From Tetrastigma voinierianum (lineage: Eukaryota; Streptophyta; Magnoliopsida; Vitales; Vitaceae): a stretch of 64,000 nt of DNA. Below the pieces are notes generated by a model. That model saw nothing but the letters and a program-made list of their open reading frames with translations. It made no database searches and was not told the origin of the DNA. The position numbers and the translations under genes are program-made. The DNA lies in the NCBI GenBank assembly GCA_016808115.1, contig JAEQBH010007388.1:112897-176896 (forward strand), in the 5' to 3' direction. Numbering within the stretch: position 1 is the first letter of the stretch; every line of letters starts with the position of its first letter. Shown here piece by piece: positions 11,120-22,710 of the stretch.

Positions 11120-13199
11120 GAGAACACTCTTAAAGGATTTGGATTAAAGACCAACTCTTTCCCTACCAAAGAGTTGACATTTGAGCTTATATCGCCTATT
11201 ATAGAGGTGGAGAAGCTTATCCTTGCAAGAGATGAGGATGATAAGAGAGTATTGGCCATGATGGATGAAAGGCCAATCCACAGCTTTCAAACTTCTCTAA
11301 AGAGTCTAGGTGGACTCTAAAAATGGAGCAGCTTCTTGGGAGGCCCCATGCAAAATAATGATTTTTATCCATTTATCACTTTAGTTTGTTTTTAGTTATG
11401 TTAGTATATGTGTTGCATTTTGATTTTATTTGGTTTTTGTTTGTGTTTTTCAGGACATTGAAGTTGATTCATAGTGAGGGAGTTTCGTCAAGACCCACCT
11501 CTACCCGAGCCCAATGATCACACTTGATCAGCTAGGGGAGTCCTTTGTTCTTAACCTTCATATTTCATACATTGAGGACAATGCATGTTTTAAGTTTGGG
11601 TGGTGTCCCTTTATTTTAAATTTTTTTAGCTTCAATTTATCTTATTTTTAGCGTTTCCCTTTAGTTGCTTGTGTGCTTTAGTTGCTTTTATATGTTTTTA
11701 GTTTTTAGGTTTTTTTTTTTTAAGTTTGTTTTGTTTTTGGTTGAACTTGTTTTGAGATTGATTGTGATGCCTATGATTAATAAATGATCATACATTCTAT
11801 CGCATGAAGAAAATGAGAAATTGACGAACTTAAAGCATAATGGTTTGACCTTATAGTTGACTATTTAAACAAAATTTCTTATAACTTTGAGTACAAGTCA
11901 GAATGTACCCTTTTGGTCAATATTACTTTGTTTAGAGAAGAATTAGGTGATCACCACATATTTTGATCTCTTAAGACTCTAGAACTTGTTCAATTATCAT
12001 TTGAGGCAAATCTTAGGCAGCACGACAATTAGGAAATAATATAGGCCATCCTTGGATTGGTTGAGCCTTTCTAGCTAACCTTTTTATGCATATATCCATA
12101 GTCATCAAATTTGAGCCCTATTAGCCATTTTCTTTTGAGAAAAGCCAAGAATGAACACCCTTGAACCTTTTTATTGAATACCCTTCAATCAAAGTGCCCT
12201 TGTTTACTCTAACATATTGCTTTCAAAGTTATATCTTGTGAAGACATGTGGTATGAATTGAGAGTTTGTTGAAGTGATTATGCTAGAAATGTGAATCAAA
12301 GGAGGTTTGGGGTAGAAAAAAAAAGAAAGAAAAAAGAAAAAGAAAGAAAAAGATAGAAAAAGAAAGAATAAATCAAGGAGGAGTATGTTTGATCTTTTAG
12401 CCTTCCTACCTAGAGTAAGTAAGTTCTTAGGGGGTGTTCTATACCTAGTACCCTAAGGCCAACTAGTCTGGGAGTTACTAACCTAAAACTCGTTAAGGGT
12501 AGGTAGAAAGCTTAAGGAGGTTAAACATTGCACTACTCCATGCCTTGAAGTCTATGAAGAAGAAAGAATAAAGCCTTGGCGTTCTTGAAGAAAATGGTGA
12601 AAATAGTAAAAATCAAGCAAGTTTGAGGGAATGACTATGAGATGAAAAGATGCAACGAGCTAGGGGGGGAGCTTAAGAGATCAGGTATGAAGAATGCAAT
12701 ATTCTAAAGGATGGACAAATAAGTGGAGAAAAAGGAAAACGTGTATGCTTTGGGTAAATAGAAGCCTAAATGAACCATTCAACTACCCTTACCTAAGCCA
12801 CACATTACAAGCTGTTGAAGACCTAGTTGATTCTACAAGTTGTGAATTGCTTACGTTAGTGGAGAGTGATATGCCCAACAAGCCTATGGAGAATTATACA
12901 CTCACCATGTGAGTGATAGATCCCCATTCCACTCAAGCTCATCTAATTCCATCTAAATTGCAATTAGCTAGAGGGGGGAGACTACACACACACTTGAGAA
13001 ATGTGGTTTAGGTAAGTTCAACTTATGGTAAAGCTATTATTTTTTAAAAAGGCCATCTCAAAGTTTTCTTTGTGTTGTATGAAGGTAAGATCCTTGAGGC
13101 GAATTATCATTAACTATCTCAATATGTTGCTCAACATGTCTGTTAGTTGTGAATAAGGAAAGTATGCTATTTCTTTGCTTGAGGACAAGCAAAATACTA
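11120..13199 (+). other. 3' non-coding spacer of the Athila-like element
   Basis: No RT, RNase H, integrase or env-like frame is seen. It carries ATTGAGGACAATGCA then AAGTTTGGGTGG near 11570-11605. The same theme recurs near the end (GAGGACAAGCAAAATACTAA, about 13180-13200). An A/G-rich tract lies at 12318-12370. These are typical of Athila spacers. Part of the usual pol region is therefore deleted, not merely decayed. Confidence 0.65.
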
Positions 13200-13213
13200 A
13201 GTTTGGGGGAATT
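13200..13213 (+). promoter_or_regulatory. polypurine tract of the Athila-like element
   Basis: AGTTTGGGGGAATT directly precedes the 3' LTR start TGTTAGG. It matches the AAGTTTGGGGGAATT tract common to Athila elements and marks the plus-strand primer. Confidence 0.75.
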
Positions 13214-14690
13214 TGTTAGGTGTGCTTCATGCTAGCTTTTATTAATGCAAAACATCGCATATTTCATGCTTTTGATACTAACTCAGCACCCTTCTTACTC
13301 CTTTTCATGCCTAACCCCCTCTCTTGTGTATTTTATAGAAATGAAGAAAACAAGACAAAAATCAAGCGATTTAGGCAAGAACTAAAGGAGTTATGCAAGA
13401 AGGAAGCCATGGTCACGACCACAACATTTTATGGTCGCGAGCACAGAGTTATATTAGGAGGAAGATTGTTGTAGCCAAGATACAGCGTGGTTGTGACCTT
13501 AGCCTTTTTCAGCAGCCACTATGTTTTACATATTGCAATGTGGTCATGACCACAATGCATTTATGGTCTTGACCACGCGGCGATTGTGAACTAGAAACTT
13601 TCCATTTTTGGGCTTGTGTTGGCCCATTTTCTAATGTGTATTTAAGTGCCACTTTAACACTTGTTTAGAGTTTGAACTTTTAGAGAGGAGGCTCCCTATT
13701 CTAGGGTTTTTCTCTCCTTGAGCTTTGTTCCATCTTTTAGATTAGATTTCTTAGATTTAGGAATTTTTGTGAAGAACTTGGGTTGTAATTGATTATTGCT
13801 GGGAAGCACGACCTTATAGAGTGGATTCGGCTGGATCTTCAGGATTGAAGATATTTGCGGCAATCACATTTTTGTATTTTCATCTCTACTCCTTCTTTAA
13901 TTTCTGTGGTTTTATGTTTGTCATTAACATGAATTTGTGGGTTTTGATGGTTGAAATGATATGCTGAACATTCTATTGGGTTGGTTATCACATTTGATGT
14001 TAGATTTGTCTAATCTTTAGTTGGTTGGATGATTTATGATTGATTTGTTATAGTTAGTGTTAGTTCTTGGAAGTTTATGGTTTTGATTAATTAATACATG
14101 TTGAGAATTAGGTTTTCGATCATCTTACTAGGGTATCCTCTATGAAAGTTAGGATTATGCCCTAAAATTTGAATCCGATCCTCTTAAGGTGTGAATCAAT
14201 TAATTAAATTGCTAATTAACCTAGTTAAAGAGGCTTAGGGAATTAGGAAGGTCTAGCACTAAGCTGATTTTACTAGGAGGGGACACCAAATGTATTAAGT
14301 GAGGATTGCATGAACGTAACTGTGACCAATCTGAGCTTAGTCCGGGTAGTTCTATTGCAAGGACGTAATTGTGACCAATAGAGCTCCCTAGGAAAATTTC
14401 CTTTGAAAAGTATTGCCTTATCGACCTAGAAGAATGTAACTATGAATAGGTGGATAAGCGAGAAAATATGTAAAACCTGGGTAAATTTGAACTTTTTCAA
14501 AAATAAAAAAGGGCAAACGTGGTGAACTTGTCGCTACAATACAAGTTGAAAACCTGGAATTTTTCTAGATCTCGGATTATGAAACAGACCTCACCGTTGA
14601 ATTCGTCTCGCTAAATCTAGTTACCCGAGCCAATTTTGTTGAATTATGAGACAATCAGAATTTCATGTTTTTCGAGGCAACGGGTGTCGG

Positions 14691-14716
14691 GTGACACATG
14701 GCAAGCCATGTGTCAC
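14691..14716. repeat. perfect CATGTG palindrome in LTR U3
   Basis: Two 12-base arms, GTGACACATGGC and its complement, are separated by AA. The motif lies 71 bases before the LTR TATA box. Related palindromes sit at the same place in the LTR at 32463-32505. It may be a regulator-binding cassette (inference). Confidence 0.6.
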
Positions 14717-14786
14717 AAGGCATCTGAGCAAATGCATGTGTGACCTGTGGCAGTGATGTGTCCACATGCGTAATCGTGGATAAGTC

Positions 14787-14793
14787 TATAAAA
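14787..14793 (+). promoter_or_regulatory. TATA box of the solo LTR
   Basis: TATAAAA in GTCTATAAAATGGGAGGG, followed by a purine-rich leader (14820-14912). The same order is seen in reverse at 32348-32354 (TTTTATA) and 47460-47466. This is the likely U3/R promoter of the family. Confidence 0.6.
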
Positions 14794-14816
14794 TGGGAGG
14801 GAAATCAGTTTGTAGA

Positions 14817-14912
14817 GGAGGAGAGCAACAAAAAGGAAAGGAAGGAAAAAAAAAAGAGAAGGAAAAGAAGAGAGAGAAAGAGAAGAAAGGGAGAGAGAAA
14901 GAGGGGGAAAAG
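14817..14912 (+). repeat. GA-rich purine tract in the LTR
   Basis: Nearly uninterrupted G/A run after the TATA box. Equivalent tracts occur in the other family members, as CT tracts when reversed (for example 32190-32310, 37250-37320, 49665-49740). Confidence 0.7.
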
Positions 14913-17361
14913 GAAATCGGAGTTAGGTCGGAGTGGTCGATTTCGTCGGGCAAGTAAGTAAGCTATGTCGACGAGGGCTACACTCCAAGCTGTAGGGATT
15001 CTTCCTACTTTGGTTTATTTTCCACCATAAGGGTTGTGGGGGGTTGTGTCTTGCCTTACTGGGGGCTTTTGTGAATTGAGGAATATGGGAATCTTGCTCT
15101 ATTTTGATCCTACACCTTTGGTCAGATTTAGGACTGATTTTCAGGTGGGGAAAGCAGAGGACTTCGGACTCGGGTCCTTCATGTAAGTGTAGCCGTGTCG
15201 ATGTAGACTTGATGTAGGCTTTTGATCACAAAATCGGACCTCTACAACCCAAGTTATGGTCCATTTACCCGGAACAGCGGTAAATTTATTTATTTGTGTA
15301 TCGGGATTTTGGGCCAGATTGGTGCGGAACCTGTCACTAACTAAATGGACTGTTTTGTTGGTCTATTAACAATGGGTTGGTGGCTTGAGCCAAGGGGTAG
15401 TTCAGCGATGTTTTAGGGATGCTGGGTTGTGTTTGTTTGTTGGTACAGTATGTAGGTAGGCTTGTGAGGTTTGAAATTGTGGATTATTTTTAAGGTGTTA
15501 TTGCTAGATTTTATGATCACGTGCTTAATTGTTTTTCTGATATATATGTTTTAATATGTTGGAAATTAGATGAAATTTTTGGAAATTATAATGGCACGAC
15601 CTGGTATCCATGATACATGATTTATTTTACATGACATTGTTATATGAGACATGGAGATTGATATGGGTAGCGCTAATGCGTGCGATATGCATTGAGACAT
15701 CACATTCATAGGTGTAAGTGCATGGTGCCATCAAACACCATCCTTCGTGGTTGATGAGTGGGGAGATTTACAGAGCATCGTTGAGCGAAGTTCGACGAGG
15801 AGTTCAAGCGTTCCTGAGAACATGAAAACTTGTGTCGGTCTTGTAGTAGGATAGATCACCCCCTCGGATGATAGCCCTAGTTTTTTTGGTTATACATATG
15901 TGTCCGATGGTGGCTAAGGTGAAGAGAAGTGTAGGAAGGGCGTCTGCGAAGCTGTAGTCAGGGCCTCGAAAATTTGCCTACCCAAAAAGACACATGTTTT
16001 GTTAATAAAATGATTCTTGGAAGTGAAACATCCAATAAGTTTTGATTTCTAAGAACTTGATTTTGTTTGAAAGTGATCATTGGATGAAATTCATCGACGA
16101 TGGATGTTATCGCACGGTAATATACATTATGTGATGGGATGCACGTGATGACTCGGATTTTTCATGCATTGGGTGAGTCTCATCTCATTTCATGGCATGA
16201 CAAGCAGTATTCCATTAGAATTGCATCATTATATTGGAATGTCGATATACATATGTGAATGTGTCCAAGTGAACATTTCATGTGCATTTAGGGGGGTAAT
16301 GGCCTCTATAGGAGTCTCTCTACTGGGCATGACTCACCCTTTTTAGGAAAACATTTTAGGTGCAGGGTACACACCGGTGGACGACTCTCATTTAGGGCTA
16401 AGAGGTTGAAAAAAGCCAACCTATGGCTAGTATAATTATTTTTGTAAAACTTTGGAAAGAACTAGTTTTGGCTTATGATTGTGTATGTAATGGAGTTTGT
16501 AATTAAATTCATAGTAATATGCTTTGAAAATAACATAAAAAGTTTATTGAATGTGGCTAAACGGATCCTGGTGAATGAGATTGGACAATGTGGTATCGAG
16601 ACACAAATATCCACAGGTAATTCTGACCCTTGCTTCACAGCATGGTGTCAGGGCGTAGGTATGTGCTTACCTAGGACTCGATGAATGTATCCTAATTAAT
16701 GGGATTAGATAGCTTGGGTATTAGGATATACGCTATCCACGAATATTTTCGCGGGTTGACGATTGGTCAACGGACCCTCGGGTTTTTGGGGTGTCACAAA
16801 ATACAAGGGGGAACACGAAAGTGGGATCCTTGTACTGAGTCATAGGACTAGTTCAAGTTATAATTCACTCAGCCCGTGCCTTATATAGACGAATCACTAA
16901 ACATCATTGAAGATAACCAACCCTAGTTCTTCTCCAAGTCCTTCTTTAAGTGTTTTTATTAGTTTTGTTTTTATTATTTTGACAATTTCACCTTCAAATC
17001 ATTGAGAAGCTTAGATAGTGAACTAAGCTAGTAGTTGGGATACTCAATCCCCCATAAAACAACATAATCCTCATGGGAACGATCTTGGTTCATAATTGAA
17101 AACCATTTTATTACTTAAGACCCGTGCACTTGCAGGTTTAGGTCACATCAATTTTATATACACTGTATAGACCTAACAAGAATACATCTAATCATTTCTT
17201 TGTTCATTATAGTTGCAGTTTTTAGAAACGAGTAAACTCCCTGTAGAAAAAAAATGCGTGTTTTAAAAATGTCTTCAGCATGGGGGAATAATTAGCTAAA
17301 TTGGACTAAATTACTCTTGTTTAATAAGTTAGGAGGAAAAAAAAAAATCAAGGTAAAGTAT

Positions 17362-17553
17362 ATTGACACTATTGATATTCTTCTTGGTGTCAAAGATGTT
17401 AATGAATCTACCCTCAAAGAAATTTAAAAACTTGGGAAATCACTGTCAGAAGAATTTGATTCGATCAAGGATCAATTGATTAAAGGAAAGATGCAACAAA
17501 TCTTAAGAAAATACAAGACCACTTTTGAGTGGGCCAAGTATAGTTTACCGTGA
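17362..17553 (+). pseudogene. unrecognised coding-like fragment
   Basis: Sixty-three codons are open except for one internal TAA near 17425 and end at TGA 17551-17553. The composition is protein-like and charged (motifs SEEFDSIKDQLIKGK, KYKTTFEWAK), with coiled-coil character. I do not recognise the family. It follows the Athila-like LTR with about 180 bases of plain AT-rich DNA between, and may be a host exon relic. No splice signals are clear enough to extend it. Confidence 0.35.
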
Positions 17554-19103
17554 CTAATTCCCTAACAAGTTTTCATCATGACACTCACCTAACAGGGAAG
17601 ACCACAAAAACAAATATTATAGTAAAAGCATGCATACAAAATTCAACTTAGCAGAATATATATCAAGATCAAAGGACCTGTAAAATCAAAATCTCACTAG
17701 ACTATGAAAAGGAATTATCGTAAAAGTAACAAAACTCTACTAAAACAGGAGTTCATCCACCAAAATATATTTTTTTAATCAATAAAAAGCAATATATTGA
17801 TAAAAAAAGAACCAAGAGGTTCCAAGAAGTACACTAGGATTATACAAGAGGGAGCCGGATGGAAACAAAAAACAGCTGCAAAAAACCTACTTGCCCAAAC
17901 AAAAACCCGACAAACCTACCTACACCCCATCCAAGACACGTCGCAGAAAACTGAGAAAGATCACTACAATGTACCTATATATCTTGAATGTTTATTGTTT
18001 TTCCATCCTTAAGATTTTGAGGGTGGAACTACTTTTGGATCAGATCGGTAAGGTTGTAAATAACTATATCTAAATAACTGAATCTGGGAATGAAGCAAAA
18101 GACACCAGCCTCAAACCGGAGCTCAACTTAGGCAAATTAAGAATCTAAGTTGTATAAGCCGTCACAAGGCTGTCTTCTTCAACTCTGACCCAATCATAGG
18201 GTAACTTCTGACCCAATCAAAATATACATACCTAAATTAAGTTCAACTCCTTTTAGCTGCACTAAGCTCCAACATGTTTATAAAATCCGAGTCAATTTTG
18301 ATATTCTTTTTTCCAATCTTTGAATCAGAACATCCCATCCTTGACAATTGAGAGATAAAAACACTACCTTAAGAACCTTCCAATCATCTTCCCGTGAAAA
18401 TCCTCAATCTCAGGAATGTCTTTCAAAAAATCCAAACCTATTCACTCACACTAAACCCCAATTGCTTCTGTAATCCCCAATTGGTGAAAAAATAAGATGC
18501 AAATTTTCCGGCACTTACTCATTATTTTCTCTACATCCAAACAATGTAGCTAAGTAAGAATACGATAGACTGAAGCCGAAAAAGAGATTAGAACAGTACT
18601 TAGGAACTCTGATATGCATTGTACATTTGTATCTGTGTTCTCTTCCATTTTCTCATATGTATTTTTTCACCAATGAAATGGATCCAAATAAAAATAGATA
18701 TTGCATATTCAACACTAGTAGAACAATTTGGAAAAAACAAAGTTAGCACACAAAACCCTAGCTCAAGAGAACACAAAGATCTCACCCAATCAGTTACACA
18801 TAAATGCCTAGAAATAGAAAAGGAAAGAAGATACCTAGTTCACCTGGTCTAAAGAGTTGAATTAACCTCATGGAAGGCACGACGAATAGATGCGAACTCT
18901 TTACAAGCCTCTTTGAGGTCGAGAAACTTAGTATTTCATCCCAATCTATCGTTCTTGAGGCTTTGAAGCTGACCTCTGGCACCACCCAAATCCCCATCAA
19001 CAACAATCTAGTAAGTAATTTATCATCCATCATAGTTTCCCTTCATATATACTTACTTTTCACCATCTCATCTTCTTCTTTTTTTGCTCACCTCAAATCA
19101 CAA
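17554..19103. other. low-copy DNA, possible L1 3' end on minus strand
   Basis: Mostly unassigned. On the minus strand, about 17765-17860 reads CTTGTATAATCCTAGTGTACTTCTTGG and continues into a T/A-rich end. This recalls the 3' untranslated end of plant L1 LINEs, but no coding part accompanies it. The rest has only chance open frames. Confidence 0.3.
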
Positions 19104-19117
19104 ATACATACATACAT

Positions 19118-19185
<68 letters not shown>
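19104..19185. repeat. (CATA)n/(AT)n microsatellite
   Basis: CATACATACATACACACA followed by about 32 AT units. The open frame across it is only the repeat translated. Confidence 0.95.
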
Positions 19186-19187
<2 letters not shown>

Positions 19188-19227
19188 CATACCTATTGAA
19201 CAAAAAACGAAAGATTAGTTGTGAAAT

Positions 19228-19462
19228 CACTACAAGAAATATGAGCTATAGTCACATAATTTGAACCGGGGTCATTAAAATTAGTAATTAAATATATATT
19301 ATCCAACCTTTTAGTTGGGCAAATTAAGTGATTGTGGCTATATGATAAATCCGAGGAACCTTTTAGCCAAGGAAATTAAGTGACTGTGAGTATATGATGA
19401 ATCCGAGGAGCCTTTTAGCCGGGGAAATTAAGTGGTCGTGACTATACGATGGGCACTAGACA
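19228..19462 (+). mobile_element. CACTA-type terminus with 52-bp subterminal repeats
   Basis: CACTACAAGAAAT at 19228 is the characteristic end of En/Spm (CACTA) DNA transposons. Three direct repeats of exactly 52 bp start at CCTTTTAG (19307, 19359, 19411), with conserved GGAAATTAAGTG and ATCCGAGGA blocks. Such subterminal repeats bind the transposase in this superfamily (family knowledge). No matching right end carrying the repeats is found, so this is one end of a broken element. Confidence 0.6.
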
Positions 19463-19624
19463 CGCTAATCTGGGACCGATACCATAAATTCGGGAATTGC
19501 CACATGGTCTTTGACCACTGCCATATTGTGCCCGAAATCTTTACCCCTCTCCTGCACGATCACCTTCAATTGAAACCTCTCTAGAGGACAATCTCTCTTA
19601 GCTTCTGCTATTGTGCTAGTACTT

Positions 19625-21565
19625 TGTGTATAAACTAGGAAGTCAGTTGACTACACGAATCAGCTTGTGAATACAAGTGGATGTCGGGTTGCAGCGCCAC
19701 TTGAAAATCGACGAGTCCTCCCTGCTATCTTGAGGGAGCTCTGCAAAATACAAAACACATATACTGTCCCAAGCAGGTGCAATATAATCCCGACATGCGT
19801 AAACGGCCACTTGGGCCATAAACAATACTCATCATACATACCCACTATGAATCGACTACTTGTCAATAGTTACAAGAGTTCAAATATTTTTACTCTTATA
19901 CAATACATATACTAAAATTAGAAGTTTCAATACATGTATATATCATAAACCAAGCCACAACCCGGCTTTCTTCTAATCCTCAATCTCTAGGACGAGCCGT
20001 CCCCTCGCACGCTCCCTGTACTTGTAAAATAGTATCCCTCGACAGGTGAGCTAATGCCCGCAGTGGAATCGCCCTGCCGGGCCACTCCACCCATGCAATG
20101 CATGTTCCAACAAACACACATTCAAGCAAACAACGATCCCACTTGAATGTCTAACTCCATCCTCTCGTGACCCGAAACCACTGATTCCCTCACACTCGCC
20201 GCTTCCCAGATGAGAATTCATTATTTTGTTTGCTCAAGGACAACCCCTCCAGTGTGTATATATCAATCGGGGTTGCCTCCGACGCATTGATATTATTTTG
20301 TGACTACCCTCCGATGTATATCAATTGGCCATTCCACACATTGATATTTTTAGCTCAATTACCCTCCAATAATTAACATTTTAGACAACCCTCCAACCAT
20401 TTTCTACTAATCTCTACGACCACCCATAATTCCTGTGTAAGAGCCTAAAGGCATACTAATGTATGTATGCTAATTCCAATACACCTAATTCACATAATAT
20501 ATAAACATGCATATATTATAAAACATCTAATTCACAATCACGCTACGTAAATTCTCATTTCATACATCAAAATTAGCTCACTTGGCTATCGATCAAACTC
20601 GAGCAATTCAACTTGAATCACTCAACATCAAACACATTGGCCACACACAAAATATATTTTTTCAATCGCTTGCACAAGAAACCCCTACACATTCGAAAAT
20701 CACAATTCATTGTCTACTTTAGAACCCGCATTTCATGAAGCCACCGACCTTATTCCAATCAATACATGATTTATCATGTAAAAGCACAATTTAACATCTA
20801 AACCAGCTGTATTGTATCACTACCGCATCTATGGGATTTCAAAATTCATATCAATCAACTCCAAGGTTTGGACTGATCGTGACGGCTCCCCACGGCCTCA
20901 CTGACCAAACATTCGTAAAGTACTTAAAGTTATGAATAAAACCCAAGAGGAAATAAACTCCTACCTCGAGCTTGAGGAAACTCCTAAACCACCCACGCCA
21001 GAGGTTACCCGCTGCAGAACAACTTTCTCTGTCTCCGAAGACTCCGCCGATCATTTGACGCCTCGTATTTCTAGAGAGAAGGAGGACATCATCTCTCTAA
21101 AAAAAATGCCATTTTTGGCTACTGGAGGTCTCTCCCCTGCCCTTCACGTTTTGGCTCATTTTCCATTTGAAGAAGACAATCCTATTTGCTATTTTGTCTT
21201 TTTATGACTTAAACTTTTCCAAAAATGACGTTTATGTCCCTCTTTTCCCAGTTTTGACATTCGGCTCTATCTCGGCCGTCCATTATCATCTCTACTCATA
21301 CCACTTACAGACATGAGCACGTGTTATATGTGACTTTCTGCCGCATCGAAAAATCGCTTTACTAAGACCTAACCGCGATGTTCAAAACGGTAAATTCGAC
21401 CGCCTCTAATTCAAATCGAATTTTGATACGATGAGATCATAATATTCCAACAACTGTTTATCATCCGGATTCAGAGTAAATAAATCATATATTTTTAACG
21501 AAATTATAATTGTGATTCGAATACGATTTTACCCTTTTTCCGTAGAATCGAATTTCTACCTTATA
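19625..21565 (-). repeat. reverse-oriented LTR, diverged sister of 29989-32005
   Basis: It aligns by eye with the LTR at 29989-32005 for most of its length. Shared blocks include ACTTGGGCCATAAACAATAC (19810), the AATCGCCCTGC block (20068) and the short TATATCAAT-repeat segment (20250-20400). They also share the GTCCCTCTTTTCCCAG block (21235). Identity looks moderate, suggesting an old copy. The ends are approximate: TGTGTATAAAC on the left and CTTATA on the right. It could be the 3' LTR of the minus-strand element at 26240-32005 or an unrelated copy. Confidence 0.7.
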
Positions 21566-21610
21566 CTTACTTCAAACCGGATCCGATGTGTTTTTCCTTG
21601 ACAATGCCTC

Positions 21611-21913
21611 CTTCCATATCCCCTGGCAAGAAGTCAAAATTAATGGAGGCGACAAACAAATAGAATCTCTATGAAAAGCGAATTTGGTAATAGATTTGAC
21701 GAAGCTCCTCTTGGCCTTGTTGATTGTATGAAGAAGACCAGAAAGAGTACTTTGTCGCTACCCAATTTCCTTCTTAGCAAGCATGAGGATCTCGAGCCGG
21801 TGTTTAGCGACAGAGATTCCCATACTCTAGAGGAATTCATTATTGAAATGAACCAAATCCTCTTCTTGAACCTCCTTGCGGACAAAGGTGAGTTCAAATT
21901 CGTAAGTGAGTGA
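21611..21913 (+). pseudogene. unrecognised coding-like exon with donor-like site
   Basis: An open frame covering 21671-21913 encodes an 80-residue acidic stretch with EDLEPVFSDRDSHTLEEF. A splice-donor-like AAAG|GTGAGT falls near 21888. Composition differs from the surrounding LTRs. I cannot name the family. It may be a host gene exon stranded between retroelements, or a chance frame. Confidence 0.3.
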
Positions 21914-22527
21914 AGGCCCGAGATCGGTTTTGGATAACTAGGAGAACCATTAAATCTTTGCTCTATGTCAAGGTTGCTAAGAATTTTGCAACAATGTACA
22001 AATTTAACCTGTTGGCTAAATTAGTCCTCTTCCAAGAACCCTAATTGAGTCCAAAATAAAATCAAAATATGAATTTTTGTATCCCTAAAATAATAACTCC
22101 ATTTCATTTTTATTTGTTGAAAATAATGCAATATCAATTTGAAAAATTATAGCAAAGTATTTTTATTTATGTGGAATAAATATATACAATTTGGCATTTA
22201 TACATGATAAAAAAAATCTTGTACATAATCTTGTAGTCTCCAAATTATTGCTCTTGCATGTCACCCAACCTATTCCAATTATAGAAAAATATTAGTTCAT
22301 GTTTAAAATTTTATAAGAAAAATAGAACAATAATAAGATCATTACACTCCCAAATATTAAATAAATAAATTCTATTAATACAACTCATAAAATAATCAAA
22401 ATTTTATTCAAATGACAAAATTTCTTGAAAAATACATATAAATTTATCTTATTTTACTAGGTGAATCTTTAATGAGTATAGTTGTCAATATTGTAGAACT
22501 AAAACACACATTAAGTTGAGTGAATAT

Positions 22528-22551
22528 CTCTATTTTGTAAACAAAATAGAG
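22528..22551. repeat. 24-bp perfect palindrome (also 25593-25616)
   Basis: CTCTATTTTGT, AA, ACAAAATAGAG: 11-base arms with a 2-base centre, kept identical in both copies of the tandem duplication. It could be a decayed MITE arm or simply a hairpin. No transposon end is evident. Confidence 0.8.
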
Positions 22552-22710
22552 CAACAATTATTCAAATTTCACTAATTTTCATTTTTGGTTTTTTTTTGAA
22601 AATAATGCAATATCAATTTGAAAATTAAAAAGTATTTTATTTATAAATAAATATATACAATTCAAGTATTTATACATGATAAAAAAAGAAAATCTTGTAT
22701 ATAATCTTGT

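Larger units (their letters stand above)
14469..16798 (+). mobile_element. solo LTR of long-LTR gypsy family, TSD AAATA
   Basis: 2330 bp from TGTAAAACCTGGG to GGGGTGTCACA. It is flanked by perfect AAATA duplications at 14464-14468 and 16799-16803, and the empty site is preserved in the 5' LTR of the host element. It has no internal coding region, primer site or polypurine tract, so it is a solo LTR left by LTR-LTR recombination. Orientation is plus, judged by the head block CTAGATCTCGGAT near 14565. It is related to the LTR pieces at 25935, 32006, 32784, 35830, 37776, 45102, 48067 and 57440. Confidence 0.95.
8160..17178 (+). mobile_element. Athila-like non-autonomous gypsy element
   Basis: Two direct LTRs begin with TGTTAGGTGTGC (8160 and 13214) and end with TTAACA or CTAACA (9864 and 17178). 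They flank a 3.35 kb interior with a primer site, a gag/protease remnant and a polypurine tract. The primer-site sequence after the 5' LTR, the spacer style (GAGGACAATGCA... AAGTTTGG) and the protease remnant resemble the Athila lineage of Ty3/gypsy (family knowledge). No reverse transcriptase, RNase H or integrase is present, so it would need enzymes in trans. Flanking pentamers TAAAT and AGAAT do not match perfectly, so the target duplication is mutated or absent. The 3' LTR is split by a later solo-LTR insertion. Confidence 0.85.
13214..17178 (+). repeat. 3' LTR of the Athila-like element, split by a solo LTR
   Basis: The two halves 13214-14468 and 16799-17178 join into about 1.63 kb homologous to the 5' LTR. 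The break falls in GAGAAAATACAAGGGG, which is uninterrupted at 9440-9456 in the 5' LTR. The copy lacks some segments of the 5' LTR, for example after 13490 and near 16960. CpGs of its GGTCGCGACC-like motifs are mostly mutated (13411-13420, 13433-13442). Confidence 0.9.

Noticed and set aside
18870..19199. Plus-strand 109-codon frame
   Set aside because: The C-terminal third is the translated (CATA)n/(AT)n microsatellite, and the rest has no recognisable family.
19470..19484. Primer-site-like ACCGATACCA before the reverse LTR at 19625
   Set aside because: The LTR homology starts about 140 bases further right, so it does not adjoin the LTR. Likely chance.
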